A DNA stretch of 64,000 bases, from assembly GCF_002866925.1 (NCBI RefSeq), contig NZ_PKUQ01000054.1:62001-126000 (forward strand). The letters are read 5' to 3'. The position numbers were made by a program, and so were the translations under genes. This DNA is from Cohaesibacter celericrescens (GTDB lineage Bacteria; Pseudomonadota; Alphaproteobacteria; Rhizobiales; Cohaesibacteraceae). This document shows, piece after piece, positions 26,495 to 35,463 of the stretch (position 1 is the first letter of the stretch; each line of letters begins with the position of its first letter). The notes beneath the pieces are model-generated. The model was given only the letters and a program-made list of their open reading frames with translations, was not told where the DNA came from and did no database searches.

Positions 26495-27733
26495 TCAAGT
26501 TGAATAGTCTCGTTCATCAGCGATCACCTTGCCATCGTTTGGCAGGCTTCCCAACGGTACAAGCTGAACGCTACCACCGATTTTAGTCACCTCACGCAAA
26601 GCGACAGTCAACTCCATGACAAAAGCGTCGTCTTTGCCGTCGGCTTCGGCCTTAAGCACCATAACATCTTGATCCTGTTGCCGAGAGACTTCTAGCCGCA
26701 CCTTGCCAAGAGCGTCAAAGCGTTTAACCAAACTGTCCATCTGAGCGGGATCAACAAACATGCCCTTTATCTTAGTGCGTTGATCGGCGCGGCCCATCCA
26801 GCCCTTGATTCGCATCGCCGTGCGCCCGCAGGAGCTCTGGCCGGGCAATATGGCAGACAAGTCTCCCGTTGCAAAGCGGATCAACGGGTAAATATCGCTA
26901 AAGCAGGTCACCACCAGTTCCCCCACCTCTCCCGGCGTAACGGGGTCTCCCGTTCCGGGGCGCACAATTTCGACAATCACATCTTCATTGACCAACATGC
27001 CTCCATGCCCGAGGCTCTCATAGGCAATGATTCCCAGATCAGCTGTTGCATAACACTGTGAAGTCGCAATGCCGCGCCCCTGATAGGCCTCACGCAGTGC
27101 GGGAAAAAGAGCCCCACCCGATACCAAAGCCTTTTTAAAACTATCCAACGAGACTCCCATCTCATCAGCCTTGTCGAGCAACAATTTAAGATAATCCGGC
27201 GTGCCGACATAAACGCAAGGACGCAAAGCAGCAATGGCCTCGATTTGGGTTTCTGTGTTGCCCACCCCTGCGGGAAAAACAGCGCAGCCCAAAGCCCGCG
27301 CGCTCTCATCAAGAATGAACCCACCGGGTGTCAAATGGTACGAGAAAGCGTTGTGAACAATATCGCCCGGTCGCAATCCAGCGGCATACAAAGCCCGCGC
27401 TCCGCGCCACGGATCAGCAGCCAGCCCTTGCGGCTCCCAGATTGGGCCCGGCGACATAAACACGCGGCCATAATCAGCAGGCTGCCCAACAACAAAACCA
27501 CCGAACGGTGGGCTTTCTTGCTGACTTGCAAACAAATCTGTTTTTCGTAGAATCGGAAACTTGGCAAGTCCCTGCCGATCGATAAGACTTGCCGGATCAT
27601 TGTCCTTCAAATGCAGCGCCCAACCCGGAGCACATTCCTTGGCCTTGGCAACCAGCGCAGGCAGGCGTGCGAAAAGGCGCCGCTCACGAGCGTCCGGATC
27701 TTGTAAATCCCGGTCGTCATAATAATCAGACAT
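26495..27733 (-). CDS. Phenylacetate-CoA ligase-like adenylate-forming protein with altered P-loop
   Basis: A 412-residue PaaK-like protein, last gene of the liv-ligase operon. ATG 27733 has GGAG seven bases upstream. It keeps PaaK-style regions: FPILRKTDL near residue 59, YVGTPDYLKLLL, ATADLGIIAYES, LIRFATGDLS with the ribose-contact Asp, and a terminal GKVIADERD. However the phosphate-binding motif (normally SSGTTG) reads SPGPIWEP at residues 94-101, so the Ser/Thr/Gly contacts to ATP phosphate are missing. Its activity is therefore uncertain: altered ligase, acyl-binding helper, or enzyme with a different acyl donor. The frame is intact and well preserved, so it is not an obvious pseudogene. 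Confidence 0.8.
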   Translation of the reverse strand: MSDYYDDRDLQDPDARERRLFARLPALVAKAKECAPGWALHLKDNDPASLIDRQGLAKFPILRKTDLFASQQESPPFGGFVVGQPADYGRVFMSPGPIWEPQGLAADPWRGARALYAAGLRPGDIVHNAFSYHLTPGGFILDESARALGCAVFPAGVGNTETQIEAIAALRPCVYVGTPDYLKLLLDKADEMGVSLDSFKKALVSGGALFPALREAYQGRGIATSQCYATADLGIIAYESLGHGGMLVNEDVIVEIVRPGTGDPVTPGEVGELVVTCFSDIYPLIRFATGDLSAILPGQSSCGRTAMRIKGWMGRADQRTKIKGMFVDPAQMDSLVKRFDALGKVRLEVSRQQDQDVMVLKAEADGKDDAFVMELTVALREVTKIGGSVQLVPLGSLPNDGKVIADERDYST

Positions 27734-27748
27734 GGAAAGCTCCATTGC

Positions 27749-28567
27749 TCAAGCCAGCCAGCGTTTGCGGCGCTTGTAATGCTTCACATTGCGGAAAGAC
27801 TTTTGACCGTCCCCGCCAACACCCAAATAAAATTCTTTGACGTCCTGATTCTCGGCCAAATCCTTGGCCGCCCCGTCCATCACGACACGTCCGCCTTCCA
27901 GAATGTAACCATAAGAGGCATAGCGCAGAGCAACAGATGTATTTTGTTCGGCCAAAAGGAAAGAAACCCCCTCGTTGACATTGAGCTTTTTGACAATTTC
28001 AAAAATCTCTTCCACCAACTGAGGAGCCAGCCCCATAGAAGGTTCATCGAGCAAAATCATTGAAGGATTGGCCATCATTGCCCGACCGATAGCACACATT
28101 TGCTGCTCACCGCCCGAAGTGTAACCGGCTTGGCTTTTGCGGCGTTCCCGTAAGCGAGGGAAATAGTCATACACCATTTCAAGATCGCGCTTGATAACGG
28201 CAGCCCCTTCTTTACGGGTATAGGCGCCGGTCAACAGGTTCTCCTCAATTGATAGATGGCCAAAACAATGCCGCCCCTCCATAACCTGAATACAGCCGCG
28301 TCGGACCAGATTGTTCGGCGACAAGGCCTGAACTTCCTCGCCCAAGAATTCGATTGAGCCTTTGGTCACGTCTCCGCGCTCAGCACCCAGCAAATTGGAA
28401 ATTGCTTTTAGGGTCGTAGTCTTGCCCGCACCATTGGCCCCAAGAATGGCGACAATGCCACCACGAGGAACCGTAAGCGACACGCCCTTGAGCACAAGGA
28501 TGACGTGATCATAGATGACTTCAATGTTATTCACCGATAGAATGGTTTCGTTGTTCACATCACTCAC
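27749..28567 (-). CDS. livF: Branched-chain-type ABC importer ATPase LivF
   Basis: A 272-residue ATPase of the LivF type. I chose GTG 28567 because GGGAGGAG lies seven bases upstream; a longer frame to 28672 adds 35 residues not found in the family. Walker A GANGAGKTTT, signature TSGGEQQMCAIGRAM and Walker B MILLDEPSMGLAP are all present. It ends with a basic tail (NVKHYKRRKRWLA). It sits 15 bp before the PaaK-like gene and 123 bp after the binding-protein gene. With LivG it would drive import of the ligand bound by the protein encoded at 28691-30010. Confidence 0.93.
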   Translation of the reverse strand: MSDVNNETILSVNNIEVIYDHVILVLKGVSLTVPRGGIVAILGANGAGKTTTLKAISNLLGAERGDVTKGSIEFLGEEVQALSPNNLVRRGCIQVMEGRHCFGHLSIEENLLTGAYTRKEGAAVIKRDLEMVYDYFPRLRERRKSQAGYTSGGEQQMCAIGRAMMANPSMILLDEPSMGLAPQLVEEIFEIVKKLNVNEGVSFLLAEQNTSVALRYASYGYILEGGRVVMDGAAKDLAENQDVKEFYLGVGGDGQKSFRNVKHYKRRKRWLA

Positions 28568-28690
28568 GGCACTCTCCTCCCTGACAGGCACATCAGGCTT
28601 TTCGGTCGTCTTTTGATTTTTATGATTATTTGGCCGTGCCCCAGAGCAAGCTCCGCGACACGGTAAAGGCATATCTCACATCAAGCGCAA

Positions 28691-30010
28691 TTAGTTACAC
28701 GCACGTTCTGTGATGCCGTTTTCTTTGGCATAGGCTTCAGAATCAGCCTTGATCAATGGCGCGGTGACATCATCCATTGGCTCGACAAAATCACTGATGA
28801 TAGCCCATTTTTTGGCTTTTGCATCCCATTGCTGAACGGCAATACTGGATGGCCCACGGTGATCGGCGCACGTCACATTCACCGGACCGGTAAAGCCAGC
28901 CAAGCCCAACTCGGCCCATTTATCAGCAGAAATTTCCAGATGTTCAAAACCGTCTTTTACCATTTCAGCGGTGACCTGATCAGTCCCATGGATTTCCATT
29001 GCCTTGCGGATGGCTTCGGCAACAAGAACGCCAGCATAAACCCCACGATTGTAATGGGTCTCACCAATACGAGATTCAAAGTCAGCATCAACAGCTTTAC
29101 CTTTGCCATAAACGTAGGTCTTGATGTCTTTGTGCAGCGGGAAGTCAGCACCCACGTTCACAAAATTGACGGCTTTGTAGCCATGTGCGTCATCACCAGC
29201 AGGCAAAACGTCATTCTCGCCACCTGACCACCAAACACCAACAAATTTCTCCATGGGGAAACGAATGGATGCAGCTTCCTTAATAGCAACTTGGTTCATA
29301 ACACCCCAGCCCCACATGAAGACCCAATCAGGGCGCCCACGCCGGATCTGCAACCATGTTGCTTTTTGCTCTTGACCAGGGTGATCAACAGGCAAAAGTG
29401 TCAGTTCAAACCCAAGCTGCTCAGACAGTTTTTCCAAGGTCCGGATAGGCTCTTTGCCATAGGCAGAGTTATGATAAACAAGCGCAATTTTTTTGCCTTT
29501 AAGCTTATCAGCGCCGCCTTCCGTATCGATCACATGCTTGACTGCAACGGTGGCACCATCCCAATAAGTGGCGGGTGGGTTGAAGACATATTCAAAGACT
29601 TTCCCATTGCTTACAGATGTTCGGCCATAGCCGATAGTAACAAGTGGAATTTTATCCTGTGTCACTTTTGGGATCAGCTGATAGGTGATGCCGGTGGACA
29701 GCGGCAAATATGCCAATGCACCAGACCCGATATCTTTGGTCTTTTCATAGCATTCCACACCTTTTTTGGTGTTGTAACCGGTCTCACAAGGCACAACCTT
29801 GGCCATAACACCATTGATCCCACCATCACGCTCATTGAGCAGAGCGAAATAGTCAGCATAACCGTTAGCATAAGGAATGCCACCCGGAGCATAAGGTCCG
29901 GTTCGGTAATCAAGGGAAGGCAAAATCAATTCATTCGCCATGCCAGCCACAGGAGCCAGCAAGGAGGCTGCCAAAACACCGGCGACCATTTTTGCTTTAA
30001 ACATCTTCAT
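28691..30010 (-). CDS. ABC importer periplasmic binding protein (LivK/amide-type)
   Basis: A 439-residue exported binding protein, starting MKMFKAKMVAGVLAASLLAPVAGMA with GGAGGAAC seven bases upstream. The mature part opens LPSLDYRTGPYAPGGIPYANG and has the two-lobed family I fold (LNERDGGINGVMAKVVPCETGY, KGKKIALVYHNSAYGKEP). It is longer than typical LivK (about 370) and belongs to the group linked with aromatic or other organic-acid uptake rather than leucine. Its neighbours, two CoA ligases, support a carboxylic acid ligand. The exact ligand cannot be read. Cysteines at CETGY and near the C-terminal end (ERACN) could form disulfides. Confidence 0.9.
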   Translation of the reverse strand: MKMFKAKMVAGVLAASLLAPVAGMANELILPSLDYRTGPYAPGGIPYANGYADYFALLNERDGGINGVMAKVVPCETGYNTKKGVECYEKTKDIGSGALAYLPLSTGITYQLIPKVTQDKIPLVTIGYGRTSVSNGKVFEYVFNPPATYWDGATVAVKHVIDTEGGADKLKGKKIALVYHNSAYGKEPIRTLEKLSEQLGFELTLLPVDHPGQEQKATWLQIRRGRPDWVFMWGWGVMNQVAIKEAASIRFPMEKFVGVWWSGGENDVLPAGDDAHGYKAVNFVNVGADFPLHKDIKTYVYGKGKAVDADFESRIGETHYNRGVYAGVLVAEAIRKAMEIHGTDQVTAEMVKDGFEHLEISADKWAELGLAGFTGPVNVTCADHRGPSSIAVQQWDAKAKKWAIISDFVEPMDDVTAPLIKADSEAYAKENGITERACN

Positions 30011-30120
30011 CTTTGTTCCTCCAATAATAGTGCCTGCCTGCTTGTTTTTATAAAGGTCAGGCACTCCTCCAGAATATAAGCTCAAGCGATGAGCTGGGGC
30101 AGCCCGCCCCGCACATTTGC

Positions 30121-31197
30121 TTAATGCGGGAATGGCCAAATTCGTAGTTTTTCCTTCAAGATCTGCCACAAGCGCGCCAGCCCGTGAGGTTCAACAATCA
30201 GGAAGAAAATGATCAGAGCACCCATCAACATGATTTGAAAATGCTCTGACATAGCGGTGGACAGGCCAACCGTGTCCACCATGAAATTTTTGAATGCAAT
30301 CGGGAAAAGCCAAAGGAATGCGGCCCCCAAAAAACTCCCCAAAATGGTCCCTAGTCCGCCAACGATGACCATAAACAAAAGAAGGAAGGACTGGTCGATG
30401 CCAAAGGCTTCTGTCGGTTCGGCAGCTCCCAACCAGACCCCGAAATACAGCGCGCCTCCCATGCCGATCAAAAAGCTGGAAACAGCAAAAGCCATCAGCT
30501 TGGTGGTTAACGGACGCACCCCGATCAACTCCGCAGCAATATCCATATCGCGAATAGCCATCCATTGACGACCGATACGGCCACGGACAATATTTTTGGT
30601 TACCCAGGCAGCCAACGTCACAAAAATCAGACAGAAGAAATACTTATACAGAATTGGCGTGCTAGAGCCGGTCACATCAATGAAGAAGGACGAGCGCGTC
30701 GGTGCCGTGATCTGGCCCGTAGCGGAATAATTGTAGAACCATTCCACCTTGTTAAAGAGCCAGATAATGAAAAATTGCGCCGCAAGTGTCGCCACCGCCA
30801 GATAAAAGCCCTTGATACGCAAGGATGGCAGGCCAAAAAGCGACCCGACAACAGCCGTAATCAAGCCCGACATCAGCACAACAACGGCAAAATCCAGCCC
30901 GGGGAACGATGTCATCAACTTGAAGGACGCATAGGAGCCCACCGCCATGAACGCCCCTGTACCAAGAGAAATCTGACCGCAATAGCCTACCAGTACATTC
31001 AGCCCCAACGCGATGAGGGAATAAATCAACAACGGCACAAAGATAGCGTTGCCCCAGTAATCATCGATAAAGAAGGGAACAACCAAATAGGCCACAGCCA
31101 AAATCGCCATGATGCCGTAGCGGTCCTGCCGTATCGGAAATATCGCACGATCGTCGGTATAGTTGGTCTTGAATTGACCTGTTTCGCGATAGAACAT
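30121..31197 (-). CDS. livM: Branched-chain-type ABC importer permease LivM
   Basis: A 358-residue inner-membrane permease with about ten hydrophobic segments. The LivM marks are LNVLVGYCGQISLGTGAFMAVGSYA near residue 70 and the EAA-like loop GRIGRQWMAIRDMDIAAELIGV near 205. The start overlaps nothing but is only three bases after the livH stop, with AAGGG upstream, so translation is coupled. It pairs with LivH to form the channel for the binding protein encoded next. Confidence 0.95.
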   Translation of the reverse strand: MFYRETGQFKTNYTDDRAIFPIRQDRYGIMAILAVAYLVVPFFIDDYWGNAIFVPLLIYSLIALGLNVLVGYCGQISLGTGAFMAVGSYASFKLMTSFPGLDFAVVVLMSGLITAVVGSLFGLPSLRIKGFYLAVATLAAQFFIIWLFNKVEWFYNYSATGQITAPTRSSFFIDVTGSSTPILYKYFFCLIFVTLAAWVTKNIVRGRIGRQWMAIRDMDIAAELIGVRPLTTKLMAFAVSSFLIGMGGALYFGVWLGAAEPTEAFGIDQSFLLLFMVIVGGLGTILGSFLGAAFLWLFPIAFKNFMVDTVGLSTAMSEHFQIMLMGALIIFFLIVEPHGLARLWQILKEKLRIWPFPH

Positions 31198-31200
31198 CTG

Positions 31201-32109
31201 CTAAACCCTTTCGATGATCTTTTCGCCGAACAGACCCTGAGGCCGGACCAGCAGAAAGGCGAGTGCCAACATATAAGCAAACCAGTTTTCAACGGCGCCG
31301 CCAACGAACGGCCCCATATAAACTTCGGCAACTTTTTCACCGACGCCAATAATCAAACCACCAATAATCGCGCCCGGGATCGACGTAAAACCGCCCAGTA
31401 TGAGCACGGGAAGTGCTTTGAGTGCAATCAGCGACAAGGAGAACTGCACGCCTGACTTCGATCCCCACATGATCCCTGCGACCAAGGCAACGATGCCGGC
31501 AACGGACCAAACAACCACCCAAATGGTATTGAGCGAGATGCCGACAGACAAAGCCGCCTGATGATCATCGGCCACAGCGCGCAACGCGCGTCCGACGCGG
31601 GTTTTCTGGAAGAACAGAGCCAAAACTGCCACCAATATCGACGCAATGATTGCCGCGACGACTTCCAGCTTTTCGACATACAGGTTATAATTGTCGAGCA
31701 GATAGTCCGACGCACCTTGAGGCAAACCGATATCCAAAGGTTTGACATCAGATCCCCAAAGAACATCGCCCAAACCTTCAAGCACATAGGCCAGACCTAT
31801 GGTCGCCATAAACAAAATGATCGGATCCTGATTGACCAGATGACGCAAAATCAACCGCTCGATCAACCAGGCAAGCAAAATCATTACGCCAGCCGCTGCG
31901 GGCAAAGCCAGCCACACAGGCAGCCCTAATTTCTCCTGCACTCCAACAAAGGTGAGCGCGGCGAACAAACACATGACCCCTTGTGCAAAGTTAAAAATGC
32001 CAGAAGCCTTGAAAATCAAAACGAAACCAAGCGCCACCAGCGCATACATAACACCAGCCATCAGGCCCGATATGACAGTCTCTAGAAAGAAGCCGAATTC
32101 CACACTCAT
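31201..32109 (-). CDS. livH: Branched-chain-type ABC importer permease LivH
   Basis: A 302-residue permease partner of LivM. It carries the LivH opening GLMAGVMYALVALGFVLIFKASGIFNFAQG and the coupling loop VGRALRAVADDHQAALSVGI near residue 190. GGAGG precedes the ATG by eight bases. It lies 46 bp after livG and immediately before livM in the minus-strand operon. Confidence 0.95.
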   Translation of the reverse strand: MSVEFGFFLETVISGLMAGVMYALVALGFVLIFKASGIFNFAQGVMCLFAALTFVGVQEKLGLPVWLALPAAAGVMILLAWLIERLILRHLVNQDPIILFMATIGLAYVLEGLGDVLWGSDVKPLDIGLPQGASDYLLDNYNLYVEKLEVVAAIIASILVAVLALFFQKTRVGRALRAVADDHQAALSVGISLNTIWVVVWSVAGIVALVAGIMWGSKSGVQFSLSLIALKALPVLILGGFTSIPGAIIGGLIIGVGEKVAEVYMGPFVGGAVENWFAYMLALAFLLVRPQGLFGEKIIERV

Positions 32110-32155
32110 GGATTTGCCTCCGAGTGTTTATAGTGCAAAGAAGAAGCGGAAAACA

Positions 32156-32980
32156 TCAGTGTGACACACCCAAATAGGCGTCGATCACCTCTTGATTGGC
32201 CTGCACCTCAGCGGGCGGCCCATCACCAATTTTCTTTCCATAATCGAGAACAACCACACGATCCGACAAGTCCATAACAACCCCCATATCGTGCTCGATA
32301 AGGGCAATTGTGGTGCCGTATCGTTGATTGGTTTCGATAATAAAGCGCGACATATCCTCTTTTTCTTCAAGATTCATGCCTGCCATCGGCTCATCCAGAA
32401 GTAACAGATCGGGCTCCATCGCCAAGGCACGCGCAAGCTCAACACGTTTTTGCAAACCATAAGGCAACTTGCCGACGGGCTTGTTGCGGATATGCTGAAT
32501 TTCCAGAAAGTCGATAATTTCCTCGACCTTCTCGCGATTGGCATTTTCTTCATGCAATGCCGGCCCCATATGCAGGCACTGCCACAGAAAACCGGCATTC
32601 ATTTTCAGCCCGCGTCCGGTCATCACATTATCCAGTGTCGACATGCCCTTGAACAAAGCAACATTCTGGAACGTGCGAGCTATGCCGCTTTTGGCAGCTT
32701 CATGCGGCTTCATGCGTTTGCGCACTTTGCCCTGCCACATGATCGTCCCTTCCTGCGGATGGTAAAACCCATTGATGACATTCAGCATCGAGGTCTTACC
32801 TGCGCCATTTGGTCCAATAATGGCTCGAATCTCGCCCTTGAAAATATCAAAGGAAATATCGGTGATCGCCTTCACGCCGCCAAATGACAGCGAGACATGC
32901 TCAACAGCCAGCATCACCTCGGGGTCTTGATTGTTGTCTGCAGCCCTCAAATTTTCATTCACATTAGCCTGATTGGTCAT
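32156..32980 (-). CDS. livG: Branched-chain-type ABC importer ATPase LivG
   Basis: A 274-residue ATPase. Walker A is IIGPNGAGKTSMLN near residue 55, the signature region reads KLPYGLQKRVELARAL, and Walker B LLLLDEPMAGMN. Here the signature SGG is replaced by PYG, as is common in LivG proteins. Its ATG overlaps the stop of the upstream AMP-binding ligase (ATGA), with GGGGAGG inside that gene's end, so the ligase and transporter are translationally coupled. Confidence 0.94.
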   Translation of the reverse strand: MTNQANVNENLRAADNNQDPEVMLAVEHVSLSFGGVKAITDISFDIFKGEIRAIIGPNGAGKTSMLNVINGFYHPQEGTIMWQGKVRKRMKPHEAAKSGIARTFQNVALFKGMSTLDNVMTGRGLKMNAGFLWQCLHMGPALHEENANREKVEEIIDFLEIQHIRNKPVGKLPYGLQKRVELARALAMEPDLLLLDEPMAGMNLEEKEDMSRFIIETNQRYGTTIALIEHDMGVVMDLSDRVVVLDYGKKIGDGPPAEVQANQEVIDAYLGVSH

Positions 32981-34962
32981 TCTGCGGCCTCCCCTGCCTG
33001 TTTTTCAAAGGGAAACGTTTTAGCATTGGCCAATTTGACCGTGGCTTCGATAATGCCTTTGCGGCCATCCTCATAGACCACTTCGGTCTTAGTGAATTGC
33101 TCTTCCTTGTCCCCATACAGCGCCTCAATAAGATCGGCATAACGCTCTGCAACAAACCGGCGCCGAACCTTTTGGGTACGGGTCAACTCACCGTCATCGG
33201 CATCCAGCTCTTTGTGCAAGACAAGAAACCGTTTGATTTGCGAGGCGGCCATTATGGGCTCTTTGGACAGATCTTCGTTAACCTGTTCAATATGCTCACG
33301 GATCATGTCATAGACCTGCGGATGCCCGGCCAATTCCTGATAGGAAGCGTATGCGATATTGTTACGCTCGGCCCAGTTGCCAACAGCGCTCAAGTCAACA
33401 TTCACAAACACGGTCGCGTGATCACGCCCATCGCCGAACGCCACAGCTTCTTTGATATTGGGGAAAAACTTGAGTTTATTTTCGATATATTTGGGCGCAA
33501 ACAAAGACCCATCGGTTAATTTCCCGACATCCTTGGCCCGATCAATAATCTTCAAGTGACCACGGTCATCAAAGAAACCCGCATCCCCAGAAAAGACCCA
33601 ACCATCATGATCTTTGGTGTCTTTGGTTGATGCGTCATTTTTATAGTAGGCCACAAAAACACCGGGTGAGCGGAACAACACTTCACCATTTTCAGCTATT
33701 TTAATTTCAACATCCTTGGATGGTTTGCCAACGGTGTCGGAATAGATCTCGCCATCCGGCTGAACCGTCACAAAAATCGAAGCTTCTGTCTGACCATAAA
33801 GCTGCTTGAGATTGATTCCCAAGGACCGATAAAAGCGAAAAATCTCAGGGCCGATTGCTTCACCAGCGGTGTACCCAATGCGAATATTGGAGAAGCCAAA
33901 ATTATTCTTCAATGGGCCATAAACAAAGAATTCGCCCAACCAATATTTGAGCCGGTCCATGAAGGCGACGGGCTTGCCATTGAGAATATCTTCACCGACC
34001 CGCTCAGCATGCTTGATGAAATAGTGGAACATCTGCAGCTTGAAGGACCCTGCATCTTCCATACGGATCATCACAGAGGTGAGCAGAGCTTCAAACATAC
34101 GCGGTGGCGCAAAAAAGAATGTCGGTCCGATTTCTCGAAGATCCGTTTGCATCGTCTCGGCGCTTTCCGGACAGGAAATGCAATAACCAGCGACATAAGA
34201 CTGACAGTAGGAGAAGAGGTGATCGCCCACCCATGCCAAAGGCAGGTAAGCAAGAACCTCGTCCGTTTCTGATAGATTTTCTGTCTCACAGGCGTTAATC
34301 GCAGAAATCATGACATTGTCATTGGACAACATAACACCCTTCGGCTTGCCTGTTGTGCCAGAGGTGTAAAGCATCACCCCGATATCACTGCCTCTGCCCA
34401 GCGCAATCTGATCCAGCCATGCAGATTCTCGGCCAGATTCGGCAGCCAGAGCCGCGCGACCCCTGTCTTGTACGGCCTCAAACGCATGCAAATGCGTTGG
34501 ATCATAGGCGCGCAATCCCTTGGAATCGTCATAAACGACTTCTCTGAGCGCAGGCAGCTGATCCGAAATTTCAAGGATTTTATCGACCTGCTCCTGATCT
34601 TCAGCGATCACCAGCTTGGCGTCCGCATGCTCCAGAATATAGACCAATTCATCCGCCGCAGAATCCGCATACACGGGAACGGGCACAGCCCCCAATGCTT
34701 GCGCCGCAGCAAATGAAAAATACAAACGAGGGCGATTGGCGCCCAGAATGGCGACGTGATCACCGCGTCCAATGCCAAGCTCTGCCAGACCGATCGAAAA
34801 GGCTCGCACTTCCTCCAAAGTGTCCGCCCAAGACCATGTCTGCCAAATCCCGAGATCTTTTTCTCGCAATGCAGGCCTATCACGCCATATTTTCGCATTC
34901 CGCAACAACACGGCTGGAAAAGTTTCCAGGCGTGGCGTTACAGTCTCCTCCGCAACTGACAT
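32977..34962 (-). CDS. Long-chain-type AMP-binding CoA ligase, first gene of the liv operon
   Basis: A 661-residue adenylate-forming enzyme of the long-chain (FadD15/ACSL-like) size class. ATG 34962 has AGAGG eight bases upstream; the longer frame to 35049 has no support. Motifs: LYTSGTTGKPKGVML near residue 228, LPLAWVGDHLFSY, YGQTEASIFVT near 400, DGWVFSGDAGFFDDRGHLKIIDRAKDVG near 465. The final catalytic Lys region (LTRTQKVRRRF) follows the long-chain style. Being first in the operon with a complete Liv importer, it probably activates the imported acid to its CoA ester on arrival. The substrate is unknown; long-chain fatty acids are not implied by the importer type. Confidence 0.9.
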   Translation of the reverse strand: MSVAEETVTPRLETFPAVLLRNAKIWRDRPALREKDLGIWQTWSWADTLEEVRAFSIGLAELGIGRGDHVAILGANRPRLYFSFAAAQALGAVPVPVYADSAADELVYILEHADAKLVIAEDQEQVDKILEISDQLPALREVVYDDSKGLRAYDPTHLHAFEAVQDRGRAALAAESGRESAWLDQIALGRGSDIGVMLYTSGTTGKPKGVMLSNDNVMISAINACETENLSETDEVLAYLPLAWVGDHLFSYCQSYVAGYCISCPESAETMQTDLREIGPTFFFAPPRMFEALLTSVMIRMEDAGSFKLQMFHYFIKHAERVGEDILNGKPVAFMDRLKYWLGEFFVYGPLKNNFGFSNIRIGYTAGEAIGPEIFRFYRSLGINLKQLYGQTEASIFVTVQPDGEIYSDTVGKPSKDVEIKIAENGEVLFRSPGVFVAYYKNDASTKDTKDHDGWVFSGDAGFFDDRGHLKIIDRAKDVGKLTDGSLFAPKYIENKLKFFPNIKEAVAFGDGRDHATVFVNVDLSAVGNWAERNNIAYASYQELAGHPQVYDMIREHIEQVNEDLSKEPIMAASQIKRFLVLHKELDADDGELTRTQKVRRRFVAERYADLIEALYGDKEEQFTKTEVVYEDGRKGIIEATVKLANAKTFPFEKQAGEAAE

Positions 34963-35139
34963 AGGTATTTCCTCTGTTCCCATTTTTTGGGTTATCAGTG
35001 TTTTTTGTAATCTAACGCCCAAAGGCATGGACAAATCAAGGCCTACCAAGCCTTACTAGTCGAAGGGTGAAGACCCGAAACCATCAAATTAAAAAATTTT
35101 CATATTACACAAGTAAATGATTTATAAGAATACTTTTGA

Positions 35140-35234
35140 CTTCCGTTTACGTCATTTGTCGAAATTGTATGGCGATATCAGTGGCTTCTTGCAGCGCCAC
35201 ACAACGCACCACTTGTCAATTACGTAAACGGAAG
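35140..35234. repeat. 13-bp inverted repeat, possible operator pair
   Basis: CTTCCGTTTACGT at 35140-35152 and its exact complement ACGTAAACGGAAG at 35222-35234 are 69 bp apart. The right copy includes TTACGTAA, itself palindromic. They lie about 180-270 bp upstream of the ligase start, where a regulator of acid catabolism (for example TetR or MerR type) could bind two sites or form a loop. The protein is not identified. Confidence 0.45.
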
Positions 35235-35404
35235 ACGCATTCTCATCAGCCTAGATCGAAAATGCATAGCTTAGTGAGCAGTAAGTCGCTTTGCACCCAG
35301 CCTGTGAATAACAACCAGATGCCTTGTCATAATTCCCAAAAGGCAAACTCGACCGAGACTCAACACTATTGGCGCCAGGCTGAGCCACCCTTTGCCACAA
35401 AACA

Positions 35405-35433
35405 AAAATGCCGGACCAAAGGCCCGGCATTTT
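35405..35433 (-). terminator. Terminator of the first TRAP operon
   Basis: Ten-bp stem AAAATGCCGG / CCGGCATTTT, followed on the minus strand by a T-rich run. It begins 31 bases beyond the dctM stop. Confidence 0.85.
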
Positions 35434-35463
35434 GCATGTCAATCAGAACGATGGCTCGTCCAT

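Larger units (their letters stand above)
34963..35463. other. 501-bp control region upstream of the liv-ligase operon
   Basis: No gene seen. It carries the 13-bp inverted repeat at 35140-35234 and, at the right end, the terminator of the TRAP operon. Base composition from 35041 to 35130 is AT-rich, fitting a promoter for the minus-strand ligase gene. Confidence 0.6.

Noticed and set aside
30565-31455. 296-codon plus-strand open frame antisense to livM and livH
   Set aside because: It spans the junction of two clear permease genes, is rich in Gln/Arg/His as expected for antisense of membrane genes, and has no motif.
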